Of a DNA stretch of 64,000 bases, positions 44,232 to 53,215 are shown in pieces. Within the stretch, counting starts at the first letter, position 1; every line of letters begins with the position of its first letter. Position numbers and translations under genes: made by a program. Source of the stretch: Acidimicrobiaceae bacterium (lineage in GTDB: Bacteria; Actinomycetota; Acidimicrobiia; Acidimicrobiales; RAAP-2); NCBI GenBank assembly GCA_003133325.1, contig PKXA01000024.1, positions 62,001 through 126,000 on the forward strand. The letters are read 5' to 3'. The notes under the pieces are model-generated. The model saw only the letters and a program-made list of their open reading frames with translations. It ran no database searches and was not told where the DNA came from.

Positions 44232-45769
44232 CGCCGCATCCGTTCGTAAGCCTCGCGCAGCTCGCCCCGACGGCCCCGGTCGTTGGCCAGGTTGATCAGT
44301 TCGTCGGGATCCGAGTCGTGGTTGTACCACTCGTGGTCGTTGTCGTCGAAGGCGCAATCGACGTCGAACAGTTTTGTCCCCGGGGGCTTTCCCCATAGCC
44401 CCGTTGACGGCTTCCCGCCGCCCACGCCGTAGTAGCGGGCGTACTTGGTCCGGCCGTCGAAGAAGCCCCGCAGTGCATAGCGGACCTTATTGAGGTTCTC
44501 GGTCTGGGCCGAGTCTTGGGCAAAGAGGACATGGTCACGGACCGACACCGATGGGTCGGCGAAGACGGGGGAGAGATCGGCTCCCTGGACGGTCGGCCCC
44601 ACAGCCGCGGGACTGACACCGGCCAGGGCACAGATGGTGGCGGCCAGGTCCACATGGGACCCGAGCGCCGAGGTGACAGCACCAGGGGAAGTGACCCCGG
44701 GCACCTTCACATAGAGCGGCACCCGCATGATCTCGTCGTAGACGAACGGGCCTTTGGATCGCAATCCGTGCGACCCGCACATGTCACCATGGTCGGAGGT
44801 GAAGATGATGATGGTGTCGTCCCATGCCCCCGACTCCTCCAGCGCACCGAGGACGGTGCCCAGGCTGCGATCGGCCATTTGATGGAGATGGACGTAGTAG
44901 TCGAGATGACGCAGCCACGCCCCCTTGTCGGTCGGGTCGATGTAGCCCCACAGCCCGTGCTGCTGGTCCCAACGCCACTGTCGGTGCGCCTCGGGCTTGG
45001 CGTGCAGGTCGTCATCGAAGTTGGCCGGCAGATTGTCGACAACTTGGTCGTAGGCCTCGGTGAAGACCGGGAGCGGATCGTCGTCCTTCCACGCCGCCGA
45101 CTCGAGTATCGAGCGCACGCCGGCCACGTCGGCGGGATGGCGCTCCCGGTAGCCGGGTTGGTCGATGGGGAACCACATCACGTCGTGAGGGTTGACCAAT
45201 GCCACGGTCAGGAACCATGGCTCGGTGCCAGTTCGATCAGTGTGGCCGGCCCCGGCAGCCGGGGCGGCATTGGCTTTCAGCCAGTGGGCGGCGTTGGAGG
45301 CGATGATCGGGTCGAAATGCACCCCGGTGCCCGCCCACCCCATGAAGTGACGGTCGTTGCCGTCCCAGTCGGCAAAGCCGTACGCCTCCATGTCGGGGGT
45401 GGCCGACTGGGAGAGGTGCCACTTGCCGATGTAGGACGAGCGGTAACCGGCGCCATCGAGGAGGGAGCCGAGGGTGGGCACCGACGTCGACAGTTCATGG
45501 TGTTCGGGCATGATGACGTTGTCGGTGACCTGGTGGCCGGCCAGGTAGCGCCCGGTGAACAGGCTGGCCCGGCTGGGCGAGCATGGTGACGAGTGGGTGT
45601 AGTAGTCGGTGAACTCGAGCCCCTCGGACCGGAGGCGATCCCGCCACGGCAACGAGGTGCCGCTCGGAAGCCATGAGCGTTGGCGCTCTTGGTCGGAAAC
45701 CACCAGAAGAATGTTCGGTCGTTTGGTGCCTTCGGCACCCTGAGCTTCAGACCGTCCGGGCGTGATCAC
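44174..45769 (-). CDS. Type I sulfatase (formylglycine-dependent)
   Basis: 531 residues from GTG 45769. RPNILLVVSDQERQRSWLP opens the alkaline-phosphatase fold; the formylglycine site is SSPCSPSRASLFTGR with Cys63 in the C-x-P-S-R context; also YIGKWHLS, FTSDHGDMCGSHGLRSKGPF. It would hydrolyse sulfate esters after Cys63 is oxidised by a formylglycine-generating enzyme, which is not in this window. No signal peptide is apparent, so a cytoplasmic place or non-classical export is likely. Convergent with the phosphatase. Confidence 0.93.
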   Translation of the reverse strand: MITPGRSEAQGAEGTKRPNILLVVSDQERQRSWLPSGTSLPWRDRLRSEGLEFTDYYTHSSPCSPSRASLFTGRYLAGHQVTDNVIMPEHHELSTSVPTLGSLLDGAGYRSSYIGKWHLSQSATPDMEAYGFADWDGNDRHFMGWAGTGVHFDPIIASNAAHWLKANAAPAAGAGHTDRTGTEPWFLTVALVNPHDVMWFPIDQPGYRERHPADVAGVRSILESAAWKDDDPLPVFTEAYDQVVDNLPANFDDDLHAKPEAHRQWRWDQQHGLWGYIDPTDKGAWLRHLDYYVHLHQMADRSLGTVLGALEESGAWDDTIIIFTSDHGDMCGSHGLRSKGPFVYDEIMRVPLYVKVPGVTSPGAVTSALGSHVDLAATICALAGVSPAAVGPTVQGADLSPVFADPSVSVRDHVLFAQDSAQTENLNKVRYALRGFFDGRTKYARYYGVGGGKPSTGLWGKPPGTKLFDVDCAFDDNDHEWYNHDSDPDELINLANDRGRRGELREAYERMRRYEAESFLTFSPSAGESSS

Positions 45770-45991
45770 GTAACCTCTTCGTCTCTTGACCCATCCCCAA
45801 TGAAGAAACTCGGGCTGAGTCTAGGCCGGTTTGTCTCGCCCGGAACTTGCCCGGTAGAGGTGTCCGGCCGAGTTCACCGTGACCTCGAGGGCTGCCCGAC
45901 TCTGTCCACAGGGCGCCCGTTGGCGCACAAAACTGAAATGTGTTCTACTTTTCGTCGTTGACGTTCGACGAGACATCAGAGGGAGGTTCGG

Positions 45992-46450
45992 ATGCCCGAG
46001 AGCGAAGCGTTGCACGCGAGCCACGTCCTTGAATACCCGTATTCGCGTTCGGTGGGCCCGGTCATCGGTGCATTCCTGACCGGCTTGCGGGACGGAAGGC
46101 TGTTGGGGGTGCGAGGGGCGGGCGGATCGGTCATCGTGCCTCCCACCGAGTACGACCCGGCTACCGGTGACGACACCGGCGAGCTGGTCGAGGTAGGCCC
46201 CGGCGGAGTGGTCGAATCATGGGCGTGGGTACCCAACCCCCTGCCCAAGCACCCGCTCGCCAGGCCTTTTGCGTGGGCCCTCATTCGACTCGACGGAGCT
46301 GACACCGCCATGTTGCACGTGGTGGATGCCGGGGGTCCCGACCAGGTTGCCACCGGCGACCGGGTCACCGTGCACTTCAGGCCGGCCGGCGACCGGATCG
46401 GCGCCATGGCCGATATCGAAGCCTTCGTCCCCGAAGGAGGTACCGCCTGA
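45992..46450 (+). CDS. DUF35-type OB-fold protein (acyl-CoA-binding partner of a thiolase-like enzyme)
   Basis: 152 residues. LEYPYSRSVGPVIGAFLTGL then RDGRLLGVRG followed by an OB-fold (GVVESWAWVPNPLPKHPLAR; FAWALIRLDGADTAMLHVVD; GDRVTVHFRP). The pattern matches DUF35 proteins, but the zinc-ribbon cysteines of the usual rubredoxin-like N-part are missing. First gene of a four-gene operon with overlapping starts; the partner DUF35 protein next door keeps the zinc ribbon. Such proteins pair with thiolase-like aldolases or ketoacyl enzymes. Confidence 0.78.
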   Translation: MPESEALHASHVLEYPYSRSVGPVIGAFLTGLRDGRLLGVRGAGGSVIVPPTEYDPATGDDTGELVEVGPGGVVESWAWVPNPLPKHPLARPFAWALIRLDGADTAMLHVVDAGGPDQVATGDRVTVHFRPAGDRIGAMADIEAFVPEGGTA

Positions 46451-46962
46451 TGTCAGGACAGACCACTGCCGAGGACCTGGGACCGGTGACAACTCTCGCC
46501 ACCCCGATCCGCCTCGATTTCGAGTTCACTCCCGGGGTGGCCCAGTCTCGTTTCCTCCGCGGGCTCGAGAAAGGCAGGTTCGTAGGCCAACGCTGCCCGA
46601 CCTGCGGCAAGGTCTACGTCCCGTCCCGAGGCTCGTGCCCCACCGACGGCGTGCCCACCACCGAGGATGTCGATCTGGCCAACGTCGGCACCGTCACGAC
46701 CTACTGCGTGGTCAACGTGCCCTTCGCCGGCCAGTCCATCGAAATCCCCTACATCTGCGCGCAGGTCCTTCTCGATGGGGCAGACATCTCCTTTATGGGT
46801 CTCATCCAACAGATCCCCACCGATGAGATCCGGATGGGGCTGCGGGTCGAAGCGGTGTGGGTGGAACCCGAGGAGCTGACCCCGTCACTGGCTTCGGTGC
46901 GCTACTTCCGCCCCAGCGGAGAGCCGGATGCCGACTACGAGACCTACAAGGACTATCTATGA
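46450..46962 (+). CDS. DUF35 protein with zinc ribbon and OB-fold
   Basis: 170 residues. Zinc ribbon GQRCPTCGKVYVPSRGSCPT (C-x2-C ... C at about 51-64), then OB-fold strands VTTYCVVNVPFAGQSIEIPY and LLDGADISFMGLIQ. This is the ChsH2/DUF35 type known to bind acyl-CoA next to a thiolase-like Ltp2 aldolase in steroid side-chain loss. Starts in a TGATG overlap and ends in an ATGA overlap with the thiolase-like gene. Confidence 0.88.
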   Translation: MSGQTTAEDLGPVTTLATPIRLDFEFTPGVAQSRFLRGLEKGRFVGQRCPTCGKVYVPSRGSCPTDGVPTTEDVDLANVGTVTTYCVVNVPFAGQSIEIPYICAQVLLDGADISFMGLIQQIPTDEIRMGLRVEAVWVEPEELTPSLASVRYFRPSGEPDADYETYKDYL

Positions 46963-48050
46963 GTGCCGCGGCTGCGAAAGCCAAGCGGGCGGTGCGCCGT
47001 CCCGTGTCGATCGCCTCGTTCGCCCAGTCCGAGAACGTACGCCGGGACGACCAGCACAACGAAGTCGAGATGCTGATGCCGGTGGTGGCGGAGGTGTTCG
47101 CCAATATCGGGATCACCAAGAACGACATCGACTTCATCTGCTCGGGGTCATCCGACTACCTGATCGGTGGACCCTTCAGCTTCGTCACGGCTCTCGACGC
47201 GGTCGGGGTGTGGCCTCCCATGCCCGAGAGCCACACCGAGATGGACGGTGCCTGGGCCCTCTACGAGGCCTGGGTCCTTTTGCAAGAGGGGGAGATCGAC
47301 GCCGCCCTGGTCTACTCGTTCGGCCGCTCGTCCCCCGGGAACCTCAATGAGATCCTGGCCCTGCAACTCGACCCCTACTACCTGGCTCCGTTGTGGCCCG
47401 ACCCGGTGAGTGTGGCGGCCCTGCAGGCCCGTGCCCTCATCGACGCCGGTAAGGGAAGCGAAGAGGACTTCGCTGCCATCGCCTCCCGCAGCCGCAAGGA
47501 TGCGCTGTCCAACCCCAAGGCACAGGTGGCCCACGACATCCCCGTCGAGACCTTGTTGAGGGACGAGTACGTGGTGTCGCCTCTCCGTCGCCATACCCTG
47601 CCGCCGATCACCGACGGCGCAGCCGCCATGGTGTTGGCTGCCGGCGACAAGGCCCGCGAGTGGTCGGACAAGCCGGTCTGGATCACCGGGTTCGATCACC
47701 GCATCGAGACCCACTCGCTGGGAGGAAGGGACCTGACCTCCTCACCGTCGACGGCCAAGGCGGCTGACGTCGCCGGCGTTGCCGATGGGCCGATCGACGT
47801 GGCCGAGCTCCACGCCCCGTTCGCCCATCAGGAGATCATCCTGAAAGAGGCACTTGGTCTGGACGACGGCGTCACCATCAACCCGTCGGGTGGCGCCCTG
47901 GCGGCCAACCCGATCATGTCGGCTGGTCTGATCCGCATCGGAGAAGCCGCAGCCCGCATCGCCTCGGGACAGGCCGCACGAGCGGTGGCCCACGCCACCT
48001 CCGGGCCGTGCCTGCAACAGAATCTCGTCTGCGTGTTGGAGGGTGAGTGA
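46959..48050 (+). CDS. Thiolase-like protein (lipid-transfer/aldolase type), lacking the usual nucleophilic Cys
   Basis: 363 residues from ATG 46959. Thiolase fold text is seen: GITKNDIDFICSGSSDYLIG, ALYEAWVLLQEGEIDAALVY, PPITDGAAAMVLAAG, VDVAELHAPFAHQEI and INPSGGALAANPIMSAGLIR (the GG-x-L-x-x-x-P motif). The nucleophile position of degradative thiolases (C-A-S-G) is not present in the expected place (about HTEMDGAWAL). It may be a retro-aldolase or non-catalytic partner. Part of the DUF35 operon. Confidence 0.85.
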   Translation: MSAAAAKAKRAVRRPVSIASFAQSENVRRDDQHNEVEMLMPVVAEVFANIGITKNDIDFICSGSSDYLIGGPFSFVTALDAVGVWPPMPESHTEMDGAWALYEAWVLLQEGEIDAALVYSFGRSSPGNLNEILALQLDPYYLAPLWPDPVSVAALQARALIDAGKGSEEDFAAIASRSRKDALSNPKAQVAHDIPVETLLRDEYVVSPLRRHTLPPITDGAAAMVLAAGDKAREWSDKPVWITGFDHRIETHSLGGRDLTSSPSTAKAADVAGVADGPIDVAELHAPFAHQEIILKEALGLDDGVTINPSGGALAANPIMSAGLIRIGEAAARIASGQAARAVAHATSGPCLQQNLVCVLEGE

Positions 48051-49204
48051 TGGCTGAACGCTGTGCTGTGATCGGGGTGGGGCAGACCCACCACAAGTCC
48101 AAGCGTAACGACGTCTCCATCGCCGGCCTGGTGCGGGAAGCCGCCAAAATGGCCCTGGCCGATGCCGATCTCACCTGGACCGACATCGACGCGGTGGTGA
48201 TCGGGAAGGCCCCCGACATGTTCGAGGGCAACATGATGCCCGAGCTGTATCTGGCCCCCGCCCTCGGAGCGGTGGGCAAGCCCATGTTCCGGGTCCACAC
48301 CGCCGGTTCGGTGGGAGGGTCCACCTCACTGGTAGCCGCTCACCTCATCTCCTCGGGGATTCATAAGCGGGTGCTGACGGTGGCTTACGAGAAGCAGTCG
48401 GACTCGGACGCCATGTGGGCTCTGTCGGTGCCCCAGCCGTTCGCGGCCCCCCTCTTGGCCGGGGCCGGCGGGTACTTCGCCCCCCACATCCGTGCCTACA
48501 TGCGACGTTCGGGTGCACCCGAATACATCGGACGCATGGTGGCGGTCAAGGACCGGATCAACGCCCTCCGGAACCCCTATGCCCACCTCCATCTTCCCGA
48601 CATCGACATGAAGATGGTCGAGGACTCGATGATGCTGTGGGATCCGCTTCGCTACCTCGAGGCCTGCCCGTCGTCGGATGGCGCCGCCGCCATGGTGCTG
48701 GCGGCGGAGGACTCGATTTCGGGGTCCTATCCGCCGGCGTGGATTCACGGCATGGCCATGCGGTCCGAGCCCACCATGTTCGCCGGCCGCGATCAGGTCA
48801 ATCCGCAGGCGGGTCGGGACTGCTCGGCCGACGTCTATGCCCAGGCCGGGATCACCAACCCGCGGGCCGAGATCGACGTTGCCGAGGTCTATGTCCCCTT
48901 CAGCTGGTACGAGCCGATGTGGTTGGAGAACCTCGGCTTCTGCGACTTGGGAGACGGGTGGAAACTGACCGAAGCCGGGGCTACCGCCTTCGAAGGCGAC
49001 ATCCCGTGGAACACGTCGGGAGGGGTGCTCTCGTCCAACCCGATCGGTGCGTCGGGGATGCTCCGTTTTCTCGAGGTGGCCATGCAGGTGCGAGGCCAGG
49101 CAGGTGAGCATCAGATCGACGGTGCCCGCCGGGCCCTCGGTCAGGCCTACGGCGGAGGTTCGCAGTTCTTTTCGATGTGGGTGGTCAGTTCCGACAAGCC
49201 CTAG
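48050..49204 (+). CDS. Thiolase-like protein, Ltp2-type aldolase candidate
   Basis: 384 residues from ATG 48050 (GTG 48047 possible). CAVIGVGQTHHKSKRNDVSI, VREAAKMALADADLTWTDID, RVHTAGSVGGSTSLVAAHLI (the place of the thiolase Cys; here S/G, no Cys), PSSDGAAAMVLAAEDSI, AEVYVPFSWYEPM and NTSGGVLSSNPIGASGMLRF. This matches SCP-x/Ltp2-type thiolase relatives, which cleave a C-C bond by retro-aldol reaction together with a DUF35 partner. Last gene of the operon; its stop shares CTAG with the opposite phosphoesterase gene. Confidence 0.87.
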   Translation: MAERCAVIGVGQTHHKSKRNDVSIAGLVREAAKMALADADLTWTDIDAVVIGKAPDMFEGNMMPELYLAPALGAVGKPMFRVHTAGSVGGSTSLVAAHLISSGIHKRVLTVAYEKQSDSDAMWALSVPQPFAAPLLAGAGGYFAPHIRAYMRRSGAPEYIGRMVAVKDRINALRNPYAHLHLPDIDMKMVEDSMMLWDPLRYLEACPSSDGAAAMVLAAEDSISGSYPPAWIHGMAMRSEPTMFAGRDQVNPQAGRDCSADVYAQAGITNPRAEIDVAEVYVPFSWYEPMWLENLGFCDLGDGWKLTEAGATAFEGDIPWNTSGGVLSSNPIGASGMLRFLEVAMQVRGQAGEHQIDGARRALGQAYGGGSQFFSMWVVSSDKP

Positions 49205-50454
49205 CCGAAGATGTCCGGGCCGAAGACGGCACTGACGGTGGCGGCCTGGCCGAGTTTGGCCAATCCGAACAAGCCTTCGATGGTGGCCAACGACGAGTAG
49301 TGGTTGTAGGGCACGGTACTGACGGTGCCGGGGTGGATGAACGGCGAGATGAGTACCGTGCCGATACGGCCCCCGCCCGGCCCGCTGATTCCGGGGTCGG
49401 CCGAGGCCGGCCCGGGAACCTGGTGGCAACACGAGGTGGCGTCGTCGGTGTCGGCCTCGTCGAAGGTCACCTCCAACAGGCCGTCCTTCTTGAAGGCGGG
49501 TGAGTTGGTAATGAGCGGCACCCACTGCTGCAAGAAGGCGTCGGCATTGGCCAACTGGCTCCCGAGACCCTGTTGATTCACACAGGTGCTGTCATGGCCG
49601 TCATTGCACAGGTTGGGGGTGATGAAGCTGAAGTTGGGGGTGGTCGACACTGCGGCGAGATCCTTTTGCAGGCCGGTGGTCCCCGACAGCGTCCCGGCCG
49701 GCAGGGCTCCGGTTGTCGTGCCGAGGGGGACGACATGGGTGTTGCACAGCGACACATTGTCGATGATCGAATGGAAGTAGACGAAGGGGTTGTGACGGGT
49801 GGCATAGCCGTCACCGGGTACGGCCTTTTCGGTCGCGTCGATCGACCCGACGGCCGGATGCCCGCAGTTGGCGCTCTCGCGGGTGGGGATGTTCCCCATG
49901 TCCTCCATATAGCCCTTCCAGGTGAGTCCGGAGGAGGTGAGTTGGTTGGCCACCGTCGGCACCGAGGCGGGGAACACGCACCCCGAACCGGAGATCTGGC
50001 CGTTGCCGGCCACGGTGGCGGTGGCGGGGAAGTTGGCGAACGTCGGGCAGTCGGCCTGGTTGGAGGGGTTGGGCGCCTGACCGGACAGAAAGGCGATGTA
50101 GTTGTCGTTGGAGAGGTGCCCGATGCCGTAGTAGTTCTGCAGCAAGGCTCCCTCGGACGGAAGGGTGGTGGCCAGGTACGGGTCGGCGGCCGGGTTGCCG
50201 AAGGTGGTGGAGGAACTCTCGTTCTCCAACATGATCACGAACACGTGATGTATGCCGGGCAACTTGTGGCTCGACGCGGTACTCGAGGTCGTACCAACGC
50301 CGGCGTGGGTGGTCGAAGGGGATGAGGACGTGCCTGAGGAGCAGGCGGTGGCCGTCACCGCCAGGGCCATGAGTATGCCGGCCGCCGCCCGCCTTCGACT
50401 CGGCCGATATGCGTTGGGGAGCCGGCGGTCGGTGGGGATCGATGAGCTGATCAC
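49201..50454 (-). CDS. Secreted phosphoesterase (PF04185-type, acid phosphatase/phospholipase C-like) lipoprotein
   Basis: 417 residues from GTG 50454. Signal peptide RRRAAAGILMALAVTATACS with a lipobox-like TATAC and a Ser/Thr-rich linker. The catalytic domain begins HHVFVIMLENESSSTTFGNP, with LSNDNYIAFLSGQAPNPSNQ, DNVSLCNTHVVPL, LLEVTFDEADTDDATSC and the final PYNHYSSLATIEGLFGL, matching the phosphoesterase family of acid phosphatases/phospholipase C. It is exported and membrane-anchored, releasing phosphate from organic esters. Tail to tail with the aldolase operon. Confidence 0.88.
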   Translation of the reverse strand: MISSSIPTDRRLPNAYRPSRRRAAAGILMALAVTATACSSGTSSSPSTTHAGVGTTSSTASSHKLPGIHHVFVIMLENESSSTTFGNPAADPYLATTLPSEGALLQNYYGIGHLSNDNYIAFLSGQAPNPSNQADCPTFANFPATATVAGNGQISGSGCVFPASVPTVANQLTSSGLTWKGYMEDMGNIPTRESANCGHPAVGSIDATEKAVPGDGYATRHNPFVYFHSIIDNVSLCNTHVVPLGTTTGALPAGTLSGTTGLQKDLAAVSTTPNFSFITPNLCNDGHDSTCVNQQGLGSQLANADAFLQQWVPLITNSPAFKKDGLLEVTFDEADTDDATSCCHQVPGPASADPGISGPGGGRIGTVLISPFIHPGTVSTVPYNHYSSLATIEGLFGLAKLGQAATVSAVFGPDIFG

Positions 50455-50491
50455 AGAATGAGGTTTAGCCGATGAAGCGATGGTGTGCCCG

Positions 50492-50517
50492 TTGGGTGGG
50501 GCGTGGCCCGGTACACT
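50492..50517 (+). promoter_or_regulatory. Possible promoter of the ferredoxin gene
   Basis: TACACT at 50512-50517 fits an actinobacterial -10, with TTGGGT at 50492-50497 as a possible -35 but a short 14-bp spacer. The ATG at 50549 is about 25 nt after the expected start point, with GAGGT as ribosome binding site. Confidence 0.35.
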
Positions 50518-50548
50518 CGAATCAGTTCGCCGAGTTCGCGGAGGTCAC

Positions 50549-50746
50549 ATGAAAATTGTCGTTGATTACGACGAATGCGCCAGCAACGCCGTATGCATGG
50601 GAATCGCGCCCGAGGTGTTCGAGGTGCGTGATGACGGATTCCTCTATGTGCTGGATGAGCACCCGGGCGAGGACCTCCGCGAGAAGGTCCGCCAAGCCGC
50701 CAATGGTTGCCCCACCGGTGCCATCACCATCGTCGAGGACGAGTAA
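50549..50746 (+). CDS. Ferredoxin, [3Fe-4S] type
   Basis: 65 residues from ATG 50549. Only three cluster cysteines are present: Cys10 and Cys16 (DECASNAVCMGIAPEVFEV) and Cys54 (NGCPTGAIT), the mark of single [3Fe-4S] ferredoxins that pass electrons to cytochrome P450s and related oxygenases in actinobacteria. No P450 gene is in this window. It is 7 bp upstream of gltX and reads in the same direction, so the two may be co-transcribed. Confidence 0.93.
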   Translation: MKIVVDYDECASNAVCMGIAPEVFEVRDDGFLYVLDEHPGEDLREKVRQAANGCPTGAITIVEDE

Positions 50747-50753
50747 GCCCGGC

Positions 50754-52277
50754 GTGCCCGGGGAATCCCCGAGGGTCCGCTTCGCCCCGTCGCCGACCGG
50801 CTACTTCCACGTGGGGAGTGCTCGGACCGCGCTGTTCAACTGGCTGGTAGCCCGCCACTCGGGCGGCAGTTTCGTCCTTCGCATCGAGGACACCGACGCC
50901 GAGCGCAACCGCGAGGAGTGGGTGGACGGGATTGTGGCGGCCATGCATTGGCTTTCGATGGATCCTGACGAAGGGCCGTTCCGCCAGTCGGACCGGATCG
51001 ATCGTTACCACCAGGCCATCGACGCCTTGTGGGACGGGGGTTTCCTCTATGCCTGTGATTGCAGCCGCGACGAGGTCGATGCCCGTAACAAGGCGGCGGG
51101 TATCGCGACCCCCGGCTACGACGGGTTCTGCCGGAGCCGGGATCTGTCCCGAGGCGACGATCGAGCCCTACGTTTCCGGACGCCTGATTCCGGCACCACC
51201 ACGGTGGTCGACGTGATCAGGGGACAGGTCGAGTTTCCGTGCTCGGCCATGGATGACTTCGTGGCGGTGAAGGCCACCGGGACCCCGCTCTTCGTTCTGG
51301 CCAACGTGGTGGACGACATCGACATGCGGATCTCCCACGTGATCCGTGGCGAGGACCTTCTGCCCACCACGCCCAAGGGCATTCTGGTGTGGGAGGCGCT
51401 GGCATCCATCGGCTGGGTCACCGATGGATCCACCGGAGCGCGGCTCGAACCCACTCCGCCCCTCCCGGTATTCGCCCATCTGCCCATGTTGGTCAACGAG
51501 CAGCGCAAGAAGCTGTCCAAGCGGCGCGATCCGGTGGCGGTCGAGTCCTACCGGGATCAGGGGTACCTCCCCGAGGCGTTCGTGAACTATTTGGCCCTGT
51601 TGGGGTGGGGACCGCCCAATGGGGAAGAGATCTTCAACATCGATCAGCTGGTGGAATGGTTCTCCCTCGAGGACGTCAACCATTCACCCGCCTTCTTCGA
51701 TGTGGTCAAACTCACCCACCTCAATGGCGAGTACATCCGGGCCATGTCGGTCGATGCGTTCATCGACGCCTGTGGGCCCTGGCTGACCGGCGGGTCCGCA
51801 CCGTGGCCCGGTTCTGCCTTCGATGCACAGGTATTCCGTCGCCTGGCCCCGCTGGTCAAAGAGCGGGTGGCCGTACTTGGTGAGGTTCCGGGCATGGTCG
51901 ACTTCATGTTCCTCGATGAACCACCTGTCGATGACGAAGCGTGGGCCAAGGCCATCACCGGGGACGACGCAGCCCAGACCATTCTGGTTTCCGCCATCGC
52001 CGCTTATGAGGCGCTGGCCGGCACTGACTGGACTTCGGATGCGCTCCACGCCGCCACGTTGGCGGTCGGTGAAGGAGTCGGGCGCAAGTTGGGCAAGGCC
52101 CAGGCTCCGATTCGGGTGGCCATCACCGGTCGCCGGGTGGGGCCTCCGCTCTTCGAAGCGCTCGAAGTACTGGGACCCGAAAAGGTGCTGGCCCGTTTGG
52201 TTTCGGCCCTCGAGCGCCTTCGGACGGTTGGCTTGTCCGGAACTTCGGGTGACGCCCCTCCGGCTGAGAATTCCTAG
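50754..52277 (+). CDS. gltX: Glutamyl-tRNA synthetase
   Basis: 507 residues from GTG 50754. Class I signature PSPTGYFHVGSARTALFNWL (HIGH appears as FHVG), LRIEDTDAERNREEW, FYRQSDR-like FRQSDRIDRYHQ, SHVIRGEDLLPTTPKG and the KMSKS loop as NEQRKKLSKRRDPV. The C-terminal half carries the anticodon-binding helical domains. It charges tRNA-Glu, and in most actinobacteria also tRNA-Gln, which is then amidated. tRNA-Gln and tRNA-Glu lie 0.8-0.9 kb downstream. Confidence 0.96.
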   Translation: MPGESPRVRFAPSPTGYFHVGSARTALFNWLVARHSGGSFVLRIEDTDAERNREEWVDGIVAAMHWLSMDPDEGPFRQSDRIDRYHQAIDALWDGGFLYACDCSRDEVDARNKAAGIATPGYDGFCRSRDLSRGDDRALRFRTPDSGTTTVVDVIRGQVEFPCSAMDDFVAVKATGTPLFVLANVVDDIDMRISHVIRGEDLLPTTPKGILVWEALASIGWVTDGSTGARLEPTPPLPVFAHLPMLVNEQRKKLSKRRDPVAVESYRDQGYLPEAFVNYLALLGWGPPNGEEIFNIDQLVEWFSLEDVNHSPAFFDVVKLTHLNGEYIRAMSVDAFIDACGPWLTGGSAPWPGSAFDAQVFRRLAPLVKERVAVLGEVPGMVDFMFLDEPPVDDEAWAKAITGDDAAQTILVSAIAAYEALAGTDWTSDALHAATLAVGEGVGRKLGKAQAPIRVAITGRRVGPPLFEALEVLGPEKVLARLVSALERLRTVGLSGTSGDAPPAENS

Positions 52278-52280
52278 AGC

Positions 52281-52928
52281 GTGGGCCTTCTCGGCACCTT
52301 TACCGGACTTCGGCTGGTGCGTTTCGTATTCCGGGTGATCCGGTGGTTGGTCATCGCGGTTCTCATCTACTTCGTGGTGACGGCGGTACAGGTGTTCCTG
52401 ACCGGTCGCCACTACCAACCACATGCCGCCGGGGCCATCGTGGTGATGGGGGCGGCGCAGTACAACGGTGTGCCGTCTCCGGACCTGAGAGCCCGGCTCG
52501 ACGAAGCCAAGCTTCTCTGGCAGCAACGGTATGCCACCGACATCGTGGTCACCGGATCGAAAGAGCCCGGCGACGTATTCACTGAGGCCCAAGCTTCGGC
52601 CCAGTACCTGATCGCCAACGGTATCCCCGGAGGGGACATCTATGAGGTGGGGGGAAGAGACTCGTGGCAGAACCTGGCGGACGCCTCACCACTGCTTCTG
52701 GCTCACGGCCAAAAGAGCATCCTGTTGGTCAGTGACCAGTTCCACGAGGCCCGCTGTTTGGCCATTGCCTCGTCGGTCGGGCTTACCGCGTCACCCACAC
52801 CCACCCGGACATCTCCCATCAAGGGCTGGTCAACGGTGCCGTATTACGCCAAGGAGACGGTAGGAGTGGGGCTGGGCCGGATCATCGGCTTCAACCATCT
52901 GAGCTCCCTGCACTCCTCGCTCGGTTGA
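52281..52928 (+). CDS. YdcF/SanA-family (DUF218) membrane-anchored protein
   Basis: 215 residues from GTG 52281, 3 bp after the gltX stop. One N-terminal helix (IRWLVIAVLIYFVVTAVQVF), then the DUF218 domain: GAIVVMGAAQYNGVPSPDLR, ARLDEAKLLW, DIVVTGSKEPGDVFTEAQAS, SWQNLADASPLLLAHG and ILLVSDQFHEARC. Members such as SanA and ElyC act in the cell envelope; the activity is not settled. Likely co-transcribed with gltX. Confidence 0.88.
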   Translation: MGLLGTFTGLRLVRFVFRVIRWLVIAVLIYFVVTAVQVFLTGRHYQPHAAGAIVVMGAAQYNGVPSPDLRARLDEAKLLWQQRYATDIVVTGSKEPGDVFTEAQASAQYLIANGIPGGDIYEVGGRDSWQNLADASPLLLAHGQKSILLVSDQFHEARCLAIASSVGLTASPTPTRTSPIKGWSTVPYYAKETVGVGLGRIIGFNHLSSLHSSLG

Positions 52929-53061
52929 TAGGGCGCAAAAGGCGCTCGAAGGCCAACCTGTAGGCCCGGTATGAGCTTCAGGGCGCAGGGACGGTTTCAC
53001 CCCGGACCATGTGGCGTTCGCGGTGGATGCTCCATGTCGGCTAAATTGGCCGTTCGCCCAT

Positions 53062-53134
53062 TCGGGGGTGGCGCAACTGGCAGCGCGCATGATTCTGGTT
53101 CATGAGGTTGGAGGTTCGAGCCCTCCCCCCCGAG
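53062..53134 (+). tRNA. tRNA-Gln (anticodon CTG)
   Basis: Acceptor tcggggg/cccccga (53062-53068 with 53127-53133), D stem gcgc/gcgc, anticodon stem catga/tcatg around loop ttctggt (anticodon CTG), T arm ggagg-ttcgagc-cctcc, discriminator G at 53134. The 3' CCA is not encoded. Confidence 0.9.
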
Positions 53135-53215
53135 CGCTTACGACGCTCCGCGACGGACGTCGTGGCGGCATCAAGAAGGCATCACCAATCTGCCTCGCGA
53201 GGGGCGGCATCACAC

